Assembly: GCA_963822615.1 (NCBI GenBank)
Contig: CAWGIM010000027.1
Coordinates: forward strand, 1 to 64,000
Direction: 5' to 3'
Length of the DNA stretch: 64,000 nt
Source of the DNA: Trebonia sp963822615
GTDB lineage: Bacteria; Actinomycetota; Actinomycetes; Streptosporangiales; Streptosporangiaceae
Shown here one piece after another: positions 34,218 through 43,474 of the stretch (the first letter of the stretch is position 1; every line of letters starts with the position of its first letter). Below the pieces are notes generated by a model. That model was not told the origin of the DNA and searched no databases. It was given only the letters and a program-made list of their open reading frames with translations. A program made the translations under genes and the position numbers.

Positions 34218-35654
34218 ATGTATCGCATGCTTATCGACGGGAAGCTGGTCGCGGCCGACCGGACCTACCCGTCGATCAACCCGGCCACCGGCCAGGTAAT
34301 TGACCAGGCGCCGGACGCCTCGGTGGCTGACGCCGAGGCCGCCGTCGCCGCCGCCCGGCACGCGTTCGACACCACGAGCTGGCCGACGGACGCCGGGTTC
34401 CGCGCCCGCTGCCTTGACCAGTTGTACAAGGCACTGGTGGAGCACAAGGAGGAGCTGCGCGAGCTGACCATCGCCGACGTGGGAGCGCCCCGGGTGCTCA
34501 CCTACGGTGCCCAGCTCGAGGAGCCGTTCGAGATCGTCCGCTATTACGCCGACCTGCTGCCCGGCTACCCGCTGACCGAGGAGATTGGCGAGCTGGAGTT
34601 CCGCGGCCAGCGCCACCGCCGCTGGGTGGAGAAGGAGCCGGCCGGCGTCGTCGCCGCCATCATCGGCTACAACTACCCGACCCAGCTGGCCCTCGCGAAG
34701 CTGTCGCCCGCGCTGGCGGCCGGCTGCACGGTGGTGCTCAAGGCGGCGCCGGACGACCCGCTGATCACCCTCGCCCTGGGCGAGCTGATCGCCGAGCACA
34801 CTGACATCCCGCCGGGCGTGGTCAACGTGATCTCCTCGTCCGAGGTGGCGGTGGGCGAGGTGCTGACCACCTCGCCCGACGTGGACGCGGTCACGTTCAC
34901 CGGGTCCACCGCGACCGGCCGCCGGATCATGGCGGCCGCCAGCGCGACCATCAAGCGGGTGTTCCTTGAGCTTGGCGGCAAGTCGGCCCTGGTGGTGCTG
35001 GACGACGCCGACCTCGCCGGGCCGATCGGCACCGCCGCCTTCGCGACCTGCTCGCACGCCGGCCAGGGGTGCGCGATCCCGACCCGGATGCTGGTGCCGC
35101 GGGCCATGCACGACGCGCTCGTGGAGCAGGTGGTAGGCGCGATCAGCCGGGTGACCTACGGCGACCCGGCCGACCAGAACAACTACATGGGCCCGCTGAT
35201 CAGCGAGAAGCAGCGGGACAAGGTGCACGGCATGGTCGAGCGGGCGGTCGCGGAGGGCGCCACCGTGGTGACCGGCGGCCAGAAGGTCGACGGCCCGGGC
35301 TTCTTCTACACCCCGACGGTGCTCACCAACGTCAACCCGGACAGCGAGATCGCCCAGGAAGAGGCGTTCGGCCCGATCCTGGTTATCATCCCGCACGACG
35401 GCGACGACGACGCGGTGCGGATCGCCAACAACTCGATCTACGGGCTGTCGGGCGCGGTGTTCGGCAGCGAGGAGCGGGCCCTGGCGGTCGCGCGCAAGAT
35501 CAGGAGCGGCACCATCGGGGTCAACGGCGGCGCCTGGTTCGGCCCGGACGTCCCGTTCGGCGGCTACAAGCAGTCCGGCGTGGGCCGGGAGATGGGCCCG
35601 GCCGGGCTCGAGGAGTTCCTCGAGATCAAGTCGCTGGCCCTGCCTGTTAGCTAG
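34218..35654 (+). CDS. NAD(P)-dependent aldehyde dehydrogenase
   Basis: A 478-residue ALDH with general base Glu251 (LELGGK) and nucleophile Cys285 (GQGCAIPTR), and FGGYKQSGVGRE near the end. AGAAGGAG precedes ATG 34218. It is divergent from the SDR-P450 operon and would convert an aldehyde product to the acid. It converges on the binding-protein gene through a strong hairpin. The stop lies in a 17-bp tandem duplication. Confidence 0.9.
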   Translation: MYRMLIDGKLVAADRTYPSINPATGQVIDQAPDASVADAEAAVAAARHAFDTTSWPTDAGFRARCLDQLYKALVEHKEELRELTIADVGAPRVLTYGAQLEEPFEIVRYYADLLPGYPLTEEIGELEFRGQRHRRWVEKEPAGVVAAIIGYNYPTQLALAKLSPALAAGCTVVLKAAPDDPLITLALGELIAEHTDIPPGVVNVISSSEVAVGEVLTTSPDVDAVTFTGSTATGRRIMAAASATIKRVFLELGGKSALVVLDDADLAGPIGTAAFATCSHAGQGCAIPTRMLVPRAMHDALVEQVVGAISRVTYGDPADQNNYMGPLISEKQRDKVHGMVERAVAEGATVVTGGQKVDGPGFFYTPTVLTNVNPDSEIAQEEAFGPILVIIPHDGDDDAVRIANNSIYGLSGAVFGSEERALAVARKIRSGTIGVNGGAWFGPDVPFGGYKQSGVGREMGPAGLEEFLEIKSLALPVS

Positions 35655-35680
35655 CCCTGCCGGTTAGCTAGCACTGCCGG
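35647..35680. repeat. 17-bp tandem duplication over the ALDH stop codon
   Basis: TTAGCTAGCCCTGCCGG (35647-35663) and TTAGCTAGCACTGCCGG (35664-35680) are adjacent, with one mismatch. The TAG stop at 35652-35654 is copied in the second unit. Confidence 0.85.
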
Positions 35681-35696
35681 CCGGATAGGACCAGCA

Positions 35697-35742
35697 CAGT
35701 GGCCCGCGGCCTGCCGCTGGATGCGGCGGCCGCGGGCCACTG
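35697..35742. terminator. strong bidirectional hairpin between convergent genes
   Basis: CAGTGGCCCGCGGCC (35697-35711) pairs perfectly with 35728-35742. Inside, GCCGC/GCGGC extends the stem around a 5-nt loop with a one-base bulge. It lies between the ALDH and binding-protein stop codons, so it can end both transcripts. Confidence 0.8.
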
Positions 35743-35772
35743 GCCCCGGAGGGCACGGGCTTAGCGGCCCTG

Positions 35773-37206
35773 TTAACTGGTGAGGTTCAGCTTCAGGTTG
35801 GCGATGTTGGCCGGGTTGCAGTCGAAGGTGCCCGGCGTGGCCGGGTAGACCCGCTTCCACTGGCCGTTCACCACCTGGCTGATCGCGTCGCAGGGCGAGG
35901 GCTCATGGGCGGCGATGTCGGTGGTGCCGATGATGCCGTCCGCGTCGAAGGCGGTCTCCTTGTTCAGCGCGGCGAACAGCGTCTGCCGGTCGAGCGTGCC
36001 GCCGTTCGCGGTCGCCTTGACCACCGCGTCCTGGAACAGCAGCGCCATCACGTAGGACTCGATCGCCTCGCCGTTGATGTTGTTGATCCCGCCCATGAAG
36101 CTGATCAGCGCCTTGAGCTGGGGATTGGCCTGCGAATCGGTGTAGAAGGGCAGGTAGTTGGTCGACGCGTACTCCCCGTCGGCGTCCGCGCCGCCCTCTT
36201 GGATGAAGCTGGAGTCATAGCAGCCGGTGTCACACGCCCACACCTTCACCGTGTTCACCCCCTGCAGCTTCGCTTCCCGGCGGAGCAGGACGGTCTGCGG
36301 CGGGGTCGCACCGCCGTAGCCGAAGGTCGAGCCGTGCTGCTTCATGACCTGGATGAACGGGGTGAGCTGGCTCTGCGGGGACAGCGCGGACGGAGTGTAG
36401 ATCCCCTGCCCGTCCTTCCCGATGCCCAGGTTGACGGCGCCCTGGATGGTGGGCAGCTTCTCGATCTTCGCCGTCTGCACGTCACCGTCGAAGACAAAGA
36501 TGCCGTGCAGGTTCTTGAATTGCGACGTGTAGTACCGGAAGTCGCCGACGTTAACCGAGTAGCTCTGCGGATTGTCCTTAGCGCTTGCGCAGTAAGGGCC
36601 GTAGCCCTCGGGCAGGTAGGTGTCTTTGTCACAAGCCAGGGGCGGGAAAGCGACAAAGGCGAGGTTGGGAATGCCGGCCGGCTGGCCCGCGGAGTTCTTG
36701 CAGTTATCGATGTCACTGAGGTCGTTGAGCTCGGTGGTGGCGGTGCCGACCAGCGCGAAATCGTTCTGGCAGGCCTGGATGACGCAGTTGGCGGTGGCGT
36801 TCGGGTCCAGCTTGGAGTCGCAGAAGTCGACCACGACCTTCCGGCCGGCCAGCCCGCCCGCCGCGTTGACCATGGCCGCCCACGCCTTGATCACGTTCTC
36901 GTTCTTCTGGAACAGCCCTGGCTCGATGGGCGTGTTCACGTCGGCGATGATCGCCACCCGGATCTGCGACTTGGTGAGCCCGACGTCCGTGCCCGGCGAG
37001 GCCTGCCCGAGCCCGATCGACGCCGCGGTCCCGGTGGCCGCGGGCGACCCGCTGGTTCCGGCCGAGCCGGGGGCGCCCGCGGACGCACTGGCCGGGGTCG
37101 AGCTGGCCGACGTCGAGCTGGCCGACGAGCAGCCCGCGAACGCGACCATCGCCGCTACCGCGCAGGCTATAACCGCTAGAAGCCGGCACCTTTTTCGTTT
37201 CACCAT
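35773..37206 (-). CDS. ABC-transporter substrate-binding lipoprotein (periplasmic binding protein family 6-like)
   Basis: A 477-residue secreted protein. It has a basic start (MVKRKRCRLL), a hydrophobic stretch, and a lipobox VAFAGC with Cys at about residue 26, followed by a Ser/Ala/Gly linker. The mature part (IRVAIIADVNTP, MVNAAGGLAGRKVVVDF) is like branched-chain amino acid/amide-type binding proteins (LivK-like). It probably captures the pathway substrate outside the membrane. No permease or ATPase gene is in the window. It lies about 200 nt after the P450 gene. Confidence 0.83.
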   Translation of the reverse strand: MVKRKRCRLLAVIACAVAAMVAFAGCSSASSTSASSTPASASAGAPGSAGTSGSPAATGTAASIGLGQASPGTDVGLTKSQIRVAIIADVNTPIEPGLFQKNENVIKAWAAMVNAAGGLAGRKVVVDFCDSKLDPNATANCVIQACQNDFALVGTATTELNDLSDIDNCKNSAGQPAGIPNLAFVAFPPLACDKDTYLPEGYGPYCASAKDNPQSYSVNVGDFRYYTSQFKNLHGIFVFDGDVQTAKIEKLPTIQGAVNLGIGKDGQGIYTPSALSPQSQLTPFIQVMKQHGSTFGYGGATPPQTVLLRREAKLQGVNTVKVWACDTGCYDSSFIQEGGADADGEYASTNYLPFYTDSQANPQLKALISFMGGINNINGEAIESYVMALLFQDAVVKATANGGTLDRQTLFAALNKETAFDADGIIGTTDIAAHEPSPCDAISQVVNGQWKRVYPATPGTFDCNPANIANLKLNLTS

Positions 37207-37232
37207 GCTGCGCCTTTACAACGAGATCCTCG

Positions 37233-37257
37233 AAAAGGATTTTTGCCGAATCCTTTT
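37233..37257. promoter_or_regulatory. AAAAGGATT-N7-AATCCTTTT inverted repeat before the binding-protein gene
   Basis: A perfect 9-bp inverted repeat (37233-37241 and 37249-37257), AT-rich, 27-51 bp upstream of the lipoprotein start. It could be an operator or a leader hairpin. The rest of the 37207-37402 gap has no gene. Confidence 0.45.
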
Positions 37258-37402
37258 CCGGTTCACTGACAGGCGTCAACGGTATTGCGCAGGCCAGGCT
37301 GCTGTGCTGGCCCTGGCCGGTGACCGGGACAGTAATCCGCGGATCGCGGTAAAGCGCGGTATAGCGCGCCAGGCGTTTTGCGGCGCGGCCCTTATGCGGG
37401 TG

Positions 37403-38752
37403 TCAGGCCGATCTTTGCGAGCCGGCGTTGACCGGGGCGGCGAGCTGCTGCTCGTCCACCAGCACCTGCAGCCGGGCGATCGTCTCATCCAGCCCGTCAC
37501 CGATCCGGGGACCCGGGGTAAAGGTGGCCGGCAGGTGCTTCATGCCCTGGATGATGCCGATCGTCTGGTAGTGCTCGGCCCCGGCCGGGTCGCACACGTA
37601 GTCCGGCATCCGGTCGAGCACCGCCAGCACCATCCGCTTGAACACGGTGCGGGCCACGTTGGACCCGATGCAGCGGTGGATGCCGAGGCCGAAGCTGTGG
37701 TGCCGGTTCCCGGTCCGGTCCAGGTGCAGGTGGTTCGGGTCGGGGAAGATCTCGGGGTCGCGGTTGGACATCGCCCATGACAGGTAAAGCCGCTCGCCCT
37801 CCTTGAACCGCTGGCCCGCGATCTCGCAGTCAGCCGAGATCGTCCGCCCGTCACCCGGCGCCGGGGTAAAGAAGCGCAGGAACTCCTCGGTGGCCGGGTT
37901 GATCAGCGTGTCCCGCTCGGCCGACAGCCGCGCCCGGTCAGCCGGGTTCTCCGACAGCCACTCGAGCGCGTGCGCGGTCAGCGCGGTGGTGGTGTCGAAC
38001 CCGCCGCCGATCAGCAGCGTGAGCACGCCGACGAGCTCCATGTCGTCCGGCGTCGCGCCGTTGATGGTGGCCCGGGCCAGCGCGTCGATCATGCCCGGCC
38101 GCGGGCTGGCCTTGATCTGGGTGAAGTGGGCGTACAGGTCCTGGAACATCGCCATCTGCATCTCGCGCAGCCGTGCGGTGGCGACCTCGTCCTGCGGCGG
38201 GGTGTAGACCGAGGCGTGGGCGGGCTCGACGTAGACGTCCCACTGCTTCAGCGGGATCCCGAGCATGGCCAGGGTGAGCACGGCCGGGACGATGTTGGCC
38301 AGGTCGTCGACGAAGTCGATCCGCCCGGTCTCGATCTTCTCGTTCAGGCTGGCCCGCACCAGCTCGTCCACCACCGGCAGCCACCGGGCGACCGCGGCGG
38401 GCGACAGGTACGGGTTGAGGAGCTGCCGGTAATGCCGCTGCTCGGGGGGGTCCATCTCCAGGAAGCCGCCCCGGAACTGGCTCTCGGCGGCCGGGATCGA
38501 AATCCCCTGGTAGCCGCGCTTCTCATGGGTGACGTCGTGGTCGTTGGACAGGTACTCGGCCGACCGGGCCAGCTCGAATACCTCGGCGTGGCCGGCCGCC
38601 ACCCAGTGGCCGCCGTAGGTGTCACTCCAGGCGACCGGGAACTTGGCCAGCATCTCCGAGGTAATCGCCTCGAACTGGCCCCGGTACCCGGGATCATGCC
38701 GGGCGAAATGGTAGCGGGGCTGCTTGCGACCGGTGTCGTCTTGGATGCTCAC
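37403..38752 (-). CDS. cytochrome P450, copy 2
   Basis: A 449-residue paralogue of the P450s at 31614 and 38801. It has GGGFDTTTA, TEEFLR and FGLGIHRCIG (heme Cys near residue 361). It starts at GTG 38752 after AGGAGG. It follows P450 copy 3 by 48 nt in the same operon. The region with the largest difference among the copies is about residues 185-215 (after VYTPP), which in P450s falls near the F-G substrate-access segment, suggesting different substrates or regiochemistry. Confidence 0.92.
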   Translation of the reverse strand: MSIQDDTGRKQPRYHFARHDPGYRGQFEAITSEMLAKFPVAWSDTYGGHWVAAGHAEVFELARSAEYLSNDHDVTHEKRGYQGISIPAAESQFRGGFLEMDPPEQRHYRQLLNPYLSPAAVARWLPVVDELVRASLNEKIETGRIDFVDDLANIVPAVLTLAMLGIPLKQWDVYVEPAHASVYTPPQDEVATARLREMQMAMFQDLYAHFTQIKASPRPGMIDALARATINGATPDDMELVGVLTLLIGGGFDTTTALTAHALEWLSENPADRARLSAERDTLINPATEEFLRFFTPAPGDGRTISADCEIAGQRFKEGERLYLSWAMSNRDPEIFPDPNHLHLDRTGNRHHSFGLGIHRCIGSNVARTVFKRMVLAVLDRMPDYVCDPAGAEHYQTIGIIQGMKHLPATFTPGPRIGDGLDETIARLQVLVDEQQLAAPVNAGSQRSA

Positions 38753-38800
38753 GGTGCCTCCTGGCCGGGTGATGGGAAATGCACCGGGTCAATCGTCACG

Positions 38801-40153
38801 TTACGCTTTCGCGACCGGGGCGGCCAGTTGCTGCTCGTCCACCAGCACCTGCAGCCGGGCGATCGTCTCATCCAGCCCGTCACCGACCCGGGGACCGGGG
38901 GTGAACGTCGCGGGCAGGTGCTTCATGCCCTGGATGGTGCCGATCGTCTGGTAGTGCTCGGCCCCGGCCGGGTCGCAGACGTAGTCCGGCATCCGGTCGA
39001 GCACGGCCAGGATCATCCGCTTGAACACCGTCCGGGCCACGTTCGACCCGATGCAGCGGTGGATGCCGAGGCCGAAGCTGTGATGCCGGTTCCCGGTCCG
39101 GTCCAGGTGCACGTGATTCGGGTCAGGGAACACCTCCGGGTCGCGGTTCGACATCGCCCACGACAGCCACAGCCGCTCCCCCTCCTTGAACCGCTGCCCC
39201 GCGATCTCGCAGTCAGCCGAGATCGTCCGCCCGTCACCCGGCGCCGGGGCGAAGAACCGCAGGAACTCCTCGGTCGCCGGGTTGATCAGCGTGTCCCGCT
39301 CAGCCGACAGCCGCGCCCGCTCAGCCGGGTGCTGGGAGAGCCACTCGAGCGAGCGCGCGGTCAGCGCGGTGGTGGTGTCGAACCCGCCGCCGATCAGCAG
39401 CGAGAGCACGCCGACGAGCTCCATGTCGTCCGGGTGCTTGCCGTTGATGGTGGCCCGGGCGAGGGCGTCGATCATGCCCGGCCGCGGGCTCGCCTTGATC
39501 TGGTTGAAGTGGCCGAACAGGTTCGCGTACATGGCCATGTTCAGCTCGGCCAGGCGCGCCATCGCGGCCGCGTCCTGCGGCGGGGTGTACACCTGGGCAT
39601 GGGCCGGCTCGACGTAGATGTCCCAGTCCGTCAGCGGTACCCCCAGCATGGCCAGGGTGAGCACCGCCGGGACGATGTTGGCCAGGTCGTCGACGAAGTC
39701 GATCCGCCCGGTCTCGATCTTCTCGTTCAGGCTGGCCCGCACCAGCTCGTCCACCACCGGCAGCCACCGGGCGACCGCGGCGGGCGACAGGTACGGGTTG
39801 AGCAGCTGCCGGTAATGCCGCTGCTCAGGGGGGTCCATCTCCAGGAAGCCGCCCCGGAACTGGCTTTCCACGGCGGGGATCGAAATTCCCTTGTAGCCGC
39901 GCTTCTCGTGGGTGACGTCGTGGTCGTTGGACAGGTACTCGGCCGACCGGGCGAGGTCGAATACCTCGGCGTGGCCGGCCGCCACCCAGTGGCCGCCGTA
40001 GGTGTCACTCCAGGCGACCGGGAACTTGGTCAGCATCTCCGAGGTGATCGCCTCGAACTCGCCCCGGTAGTCGGCCGCGTGCCGGTCGAACTGGTAGCGG
40101 TGCTGCTTACGCTCGGCGTCTTCGATGCTCACGGCGTCTTCTTCGATGCTCAT
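38801..40153 (-). CDS. cytochrome P450, copy 3
   Basis: A 450-residue P450 (GGGFDTTTA, TEEFLR, FGLGIHRCIG with Cys near 367). ATG 40153 follows AGGAGGCACC. It is followed by P450 copy 2 and preceded by an SRPBCC gene. The 3' third contains a 286-bp tract identical to P450 copy 1 seven kilobases away, while its 5' part is closer to copy 2. No ferredoxin gene is adjacent; those at 33000 or 43475 must serve. Confidence 0.93.
   Translation of the reverse strand: MSIEEDAVSIEDAERKQHRYQFDRHAADYRGEFEAITSEMLTKFPVAWSDTYGGHWVAAGHAEVFDLARSAEYLSNDHDVTHEKRGYKGISIPAVESQFRGGFLEMDPPEQRHYRQLLNPYLSPAAVARWLPVVDELVRASLNEKIETGRIDFVDDLANIVPAVLTLAMLGVPLTDWDIYVEPAHAQVYTPPQDAAAMARLAELNMAMYANLFGHFNQIKASPRPGMIDALARATINGKHPDDMELVGVLSLLIGGGFDTTTALTARSLEWLSQHPAERARLSAERDTLINPATEEFLRFFAPAPGDGRTISADCEIAGQRFKEGERLWLSWAMSNRDPEVFPDPNHVHLDRTGNRHHSFGLGIHRCIGSNVARTVFKRMILAVLDRMPDYVCDPAGAEHYQTIGTIQGMKHLPATFTPGPRVGDGLDETIARLQVLVDEQQLAAPVAKA
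38964..39249. repeat. 286-bp tract identical to 31798-32083 (gene conversion)
   Basis: The sequence encoding the ExxR-to-heme region of P450 copy 3 is base-for-base identical to copy 1. It is bounded by mismatches at 38963/31797 and 39250/32084. Flanking parts of the two genes differ clearly. Confidence 0.9.
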
Positions 40154-40186
40154 GGTGCCTCCTGGTCGACCTGGTGATATTGCCAG

Positions 40187-40588
40187 CTAGCTCGCTGCGT
40201 GCGCGTTGACCGACGCGACAAGCTCGCCGAACAGCGCCTGGTAGCCGGCCGCGCGCTGCTCGGCCAGCTCGTGCGGCAGGTAGTCGGTGACCCAGCTCAG
40301 GGTCACGGCGCCGTCCTTGTCCTCGTCGACCCGCATCTCGGCGTGGTGGTGCTCGGCCCCGTTCAGCCCGGGGATGGTGTAGGAGGCACGGCGGCGCACC
40401 GGGTCCACGGTCACGTTGCGCTCCCGGATCTCCGTTCCGCCCGGCATGGTGACTACCCGGTACTCGCCGTCGCGGGTCGCCACCCCGGCCGAGAACGGCT
40501 GGACCTCCGACCGGGTGAACCGGTCGAGGTAGTCCCACGCCACGTCGGCCGGCACGTCGAGTCGTGCGGCGAGGTGAATGCTGGCCAC
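40187..40588 (-). CDS. SRPBCC family protein (polyketide cyclase/START-like)
   Basis: About 133 residues from GTG 40588 (VASIHLAARLDVPADVAWDYL), preceded by AGGAGG. The family binds hydrophobic ligands in an open cavity. It lies between an SDR and P450 copy 3 in the operon, so it may bind or deliver the hydrophobic substrate. Upstream a 15-bp unit (TTGGTTGGGGTCTTG) is duplicated at about 40604-40634. Confidence 0.75.
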   Translation of the reverse strand: MASIHLAARLDVPADVAWDYLDRFTRSEVQPFSAGVATRDGEYRVVTMPGGTEIRERNVTVDPVRRRASYTIPGLNGAEHHHAEMRVDEDKDGAVTLSWVTDYLPHELAEQRAAGYQALFGELVASVNAHAAS

Positions 40589-40643
40589 CCGTTCCTCCTG
40601 CTGGTTGGGGTCTTGTTGGTTGGGGTCTTGTTTGTCGGCTTGG

Positions 40644-41459
40644 CTAGCGGTTGGTGCGGCCGAGGTCGACCGGGAGCTGGATGCCGGTGATATGCCTGGC
40701 GTCGTCCGAGGCGAGCCAGGTGACGGCGGCGGCGATGTCCTCCGGCTCGCTGACCGGGTCGGGCAGCGAGCCCATGTACAGGATCCCGAGCGCGGGGTCG
40801 GCGTCCACCAGCTCCCGTACCCCCGGCTTGAGGTCGGTGTTGACACCGAACGGGTGGACCGAGTTGACCCGGATGTTGTACTTGGCCAGCTCGTTGGCCA
40901 GTGTCTTGGCCAGGCCGGTTACCCCGTGCTTGGCCGCCACGTAGTCCGCCAGCAGGGGCAGGCCGACCAGGCCGGCGACCGAGCTGGTGAACACGATGGC
41001 GCCGCCGGTGCCCTGCTCGATCAGCACCGGGATGGCCGCCCGGGCGGTGTAGTAGGCGCCGGTGAGGCAGATGCCGATGGTCTCGTCCCAGTTCTCGAGC
41101 GGGATCTCCCACGCCCTGGCGGCCGTTGTCATCCCGGCGTTGGCCACCACCACGTCGAGCCGGCCGAGCTCGGCTACCCCCTGGGCGACCGCCGCCGCCA
41201 CCCCCTCGTAGTCACGGACGTCGGTGATGCTGGTGACGATCCGCCGGTCGTACTTCTCCACCAGGCGGGCCGTTTCCGCCAGGTCGGCCGGGGTGGCACC
41301 GGGGTAGGTGGTGGTCGGCAGGTCAGCGCAGATGTCGAGCGCGATGATGTCGGCGCCCTCGGCCGCGAAGCGCAGCGCCTCGGCCCGGCCCTGCCCGCGG
41401 GCGGCACCGGTGATGAAGACCACTTTCCCCTCGAACCGGCGCGGGTATTCCGTTGGCAT
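40644..41459 (-). CDS. mycofactocin-coupled-type SDR oxidoreductase
   Basis: About 271 residues from ATG 41459, which has AAGGAG six bases upstream (an ATG at 41480 would add seven residues). TGAARGQGRAEA, DICADLP, YPGATPADLAETARLVEKYDRRIV (in parts) and YVAAK show the subfamily. It is second in the operon that continues into SRPBCC, P450 x2 and the binding protein. It would oxidise a hydroxylated product. Confidence 0.88.
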   Translation of the reverse strand: MPTEYPRRFEGKVVFITGAARGQGRAEALRFAAEGADIIALDICADLPTTTYPGATPADLAETARLVEKYDRRIVTSITDVRDYEGVAAAVAQGVAELGRLDVVVANAGMTTAARAWEIPLENWDETIGICLTGAYYTARAAIPVLIEQGTGGAIVFTSSVAGLVGLPLLADYVAAKHGVTGLAKTLANELAKYNIRVNSVHPFGVNTDLKPGVRELVDADPALGILYMGSLPDPVSEPEDIAAAVTWLASDDARHITGIQLPVDLGRTNR

Positions 41460-41503
41460 GACGGGCTCCTTCTTGGTCATCGGCCGTGGTTATCGGCCGT
41501 TGG

Positions 41504-42370
41504 TTATCGGCGCTGACGAGGCGGGTGGAGCCGGGCGGCGCTGCCGCCGCCGTCCACCCGCAGGTCACAGCCGGTTATGTAGCTGGCGTGATCGGACGTG
41601 AGGAAGTCGACCGCGGCGGCCACCTCGGCCGGCAGGCCCAGCCGGCCCAGCGGGACGGCCGCGGGCGCCGCGGTGGCGAGCGCGCTGCCCGCCAGTTCGG
41701 TGGGCCGCGTCGGGACGGGCGCGGGGCCGGGCGACAGGGACACGATGCGGGCGCCGCGGGCGGCCCACTCCCCCGCCGACCGTTCCACCAGCCGCAGCAC
41801 TCCCCGCTTGGACGCGGCGTAGGCGCGCACCGCGAAGCTGCTGGCGCCCTGGGCCGAGCACGGCTCCCGCAGCACGGTGCCCATCTTCTCGGCCAGGTCG
41901 GCGGCCAGCGGGTCGTCGAGCACGGCATCGGCCTCGGGTGAGGCGGGAAAGGTATGGGCCGCCATCGAGCCGAAGCAGACCGCGCAGCTCCCCGGCTCGG
42001 CCAGCGGCAGGAAGGCGTCGAGCAGCAGCGCCGTGCCCGCCAGGTTGACCGCCACCATGGTCTGCCAGGGAGCCAGCGAGGGCGGCAGGCTGGCCGTGTG
42101 CACCAGCGCGCCCAGCGTGCCCGCCTCGGCGGTGGCCGCCGCCAGGTACTTGACGCCCTGCCTGCTGGCGATGTCGGCCGCGGCGATGAGGGCGACGTCA
42201 TAGCCGTCGGCGGCCAGGTCCTCGCTCAGCCGGGCCAGCTTCGCCTCGTCACGCCCGGCCAGCACCAGCCGGTAGCGCGCGCCCAGCCGCCGGGCCACCG
42301 CCCGGCCGAAGCCGCCGTAGGCCCCGGTGATGACGGCCAGCGGCTTGCGGTGCGTCCCGATCAGGTCCAT
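41504..42370 (-). CDS. SDR family oxidoreductase
   Basis: About 288 residues from ATG 42370 (MDLIGTHRKPLAVITGAYGGFG). TGAYGGFG, catalytic YAASK and SYITGCDLRVDGG are present. It resembles the SDR at 28791-29633, including the DDPLAADL segment. It is first in the minus-strand operon, divergent from 42597, with the IclR-type motif in the promoter. The ribosome site is weak. Confidence 0.8.
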   Translation of the reverse strand: MDLIGTHRKPLAVITGAYGGFGRAVARRLGARYRLVLAGRDEAKLARLSEDLAADGYDVALIAAADIASRQGVKYLAAATAEAGTLGALVHTASLPPSLAPWQTMVAVNLAGTALLLDAFLPLAEPGSCAVCFGSMAAHTFPASPEADAVLDDPLAADLAEKMGTVLREPCSAQGASSFAVRAYAASKRGVLRLVERSAGEWAARGARIVSLSPGPAPVPTRPTELAGSALATAAPAAVPLGRLGLPAEVAAAVDFLTSDHASYITGCDLRVDGGGSAARLHPPRQRR

Positions 42371-42509
42371 CGCGTCGCCGGGTTGCGCTCTGTACGGACC
42401 GCTGTGCCTGCAAAGACCGCTGTGCCTTCGCTGTGCCGCCACGTCCCGCCGGTATCCAGGCGGTACGTCAGCGAAGTCATCCAGCTCATCCTCTTCAGTG
42501 AGATCTGAT

Positions 42510-42526
42510 TACTGATTAATCTAATT
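42510..42526. promoter_or_regulatory. 17-bp motif shared with the IclR promoter
   Basis: TACTGATTAATCTAATT is the exact reverse complement of 46529-46545, which lies just upstream of the IclR gene. The core GATTAATC is an 8-bp palindrome. It stands between two divergent catabolic operons, so it is a strong candidate IclR operator. Confidence 0.6.
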
Positions 42527-42596
42527 GATTGTGGCTTACCCCACTGCCAGGTGCAAGTAAGCCGGCGACCGCCGGGACCGAGGGAGGATCAGGCCA

Positions 42597-43457
42597 ATGG
42601 GACGCATGACCGGGAAGGTCGTCTTCATCACCGGGGCCGGGCGGGGGCAGGGCCGCGCGCACGCGGTGCGGGTGGCCGAGGAGGGCGGCAACGTCATCGG
42701 GGTCGACATCTGCGCCGACATCCCCACCAACAGCTACCCGATGTCAACCAGGGAGGACCTCGCGGAAACGGCGAGCCTGGTGGAGAAGCACGGCGGTCAG
42801 GCGGTGACCAGGGTGGCCGACGTGCGGGACCGGGCGGCGCTGTCCGCCGCCCTGGACGAGGGGGTGGCGCGGTTCGGCCGGCTGGACGGGGTGGTCGCGC
42901 AGGCGGGCATCTGCCCGCTCGGCACCACCGAGCCGGAGGCGTTCTTCGACGCGATCGCGGTCGACTTCAACGGCGTGTTCAACTCCATCGACGTCGCGCT
43001 GCCGCACCTCACCCGCGGCGGCTCGGTGGTAGCCACCGGCAGCACCGCCGCGCTGATCCCGGGCTCGCTGGACAGCGCGGCCAAGGGCTCGGGCGGCCTG
43101 GGCTACTCGTGGGCCAAGCGGGCGGTCGCCTCCCTGGTGCACGACCTGTCGGTGGTGATGGCGCCCAAGGGGATCCGCGTTAACGGGGTCCACCCCACCA
43201 ACTGCAACACCCCCTTGCTGCACAATGACGCCATGTACAAGGCGTTCCGGCCCGACCTGGCCGAGCCGACCCTGGAGGACGTGCTGGCGTCGATGCCGCA
43301 CATGACCGCCACCGGCATCCCCTACGTCGAGCCCGAGGACGTCGCTGACATGGTGCTTTTCCTGCTCAGCGACGAGTCCAAGAACGTCACCGGCATGCAG
43401 ATGCGGGTCGACGCGGGCGGTTACGCGAAGCGGCGGCCGCAGCAGCCCGCTTTCTGA
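42597..43457 (+). CDS. mycofactocin-coupled-type SDR oxidoreductase
   Basis: A 286-residue SDR (TGAGRGQGRAHA, DICADIP, YPMSTREDLAETASLVEK in parts, YSWAK). GGAGG precedes ATG 42597. It is followed 17 nt later by a 3Fe-4S ferredoxin, repeating the SDR-ferredoxin pairing at 33 kb. Closest in the window to the SDRs at 33239 and 62248. Confidence 0.9.
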   Translation: MGRMTGKVVFITGAGRGQGRAHAVRVAEEGGNVIGVDICADIPTNSYPMSTREDLAETASLVEKHGGQAVTRVADVRDRAALSAALDEGVARFGRLDGVVAQAGICPLGTTEPEAFFDAIAVDFNGVFNSIDVALPHLTRGGSVVATGSTAALIPGSLDSAAKGSGGLGYSWAKRAVASLVHDLSVVMAPKGIRVNGVHPTNCNTPLLHNDAMYKAFRPDLAEPTLEDVLASMPHMTATGIPYVEPEDVADMVLFLLSDESKNVTGMQMRVDAGGYAKRRPQQPAF

Positions 43458-43474
43458 CCGAAGGGAGACGCGCC

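Noticed and set aside
35773..37206. Complete ABC import system
   Set aside because: Only the binding lipoprotein is present; no permease or ATPase gene lies within the window.
37970..40177. 735-codon frame antisense to two P450 genes
   Set aside because: The opposite strand carries full P450 motifs; this frame is a shadow repeated because the P450 genes are paralogues.
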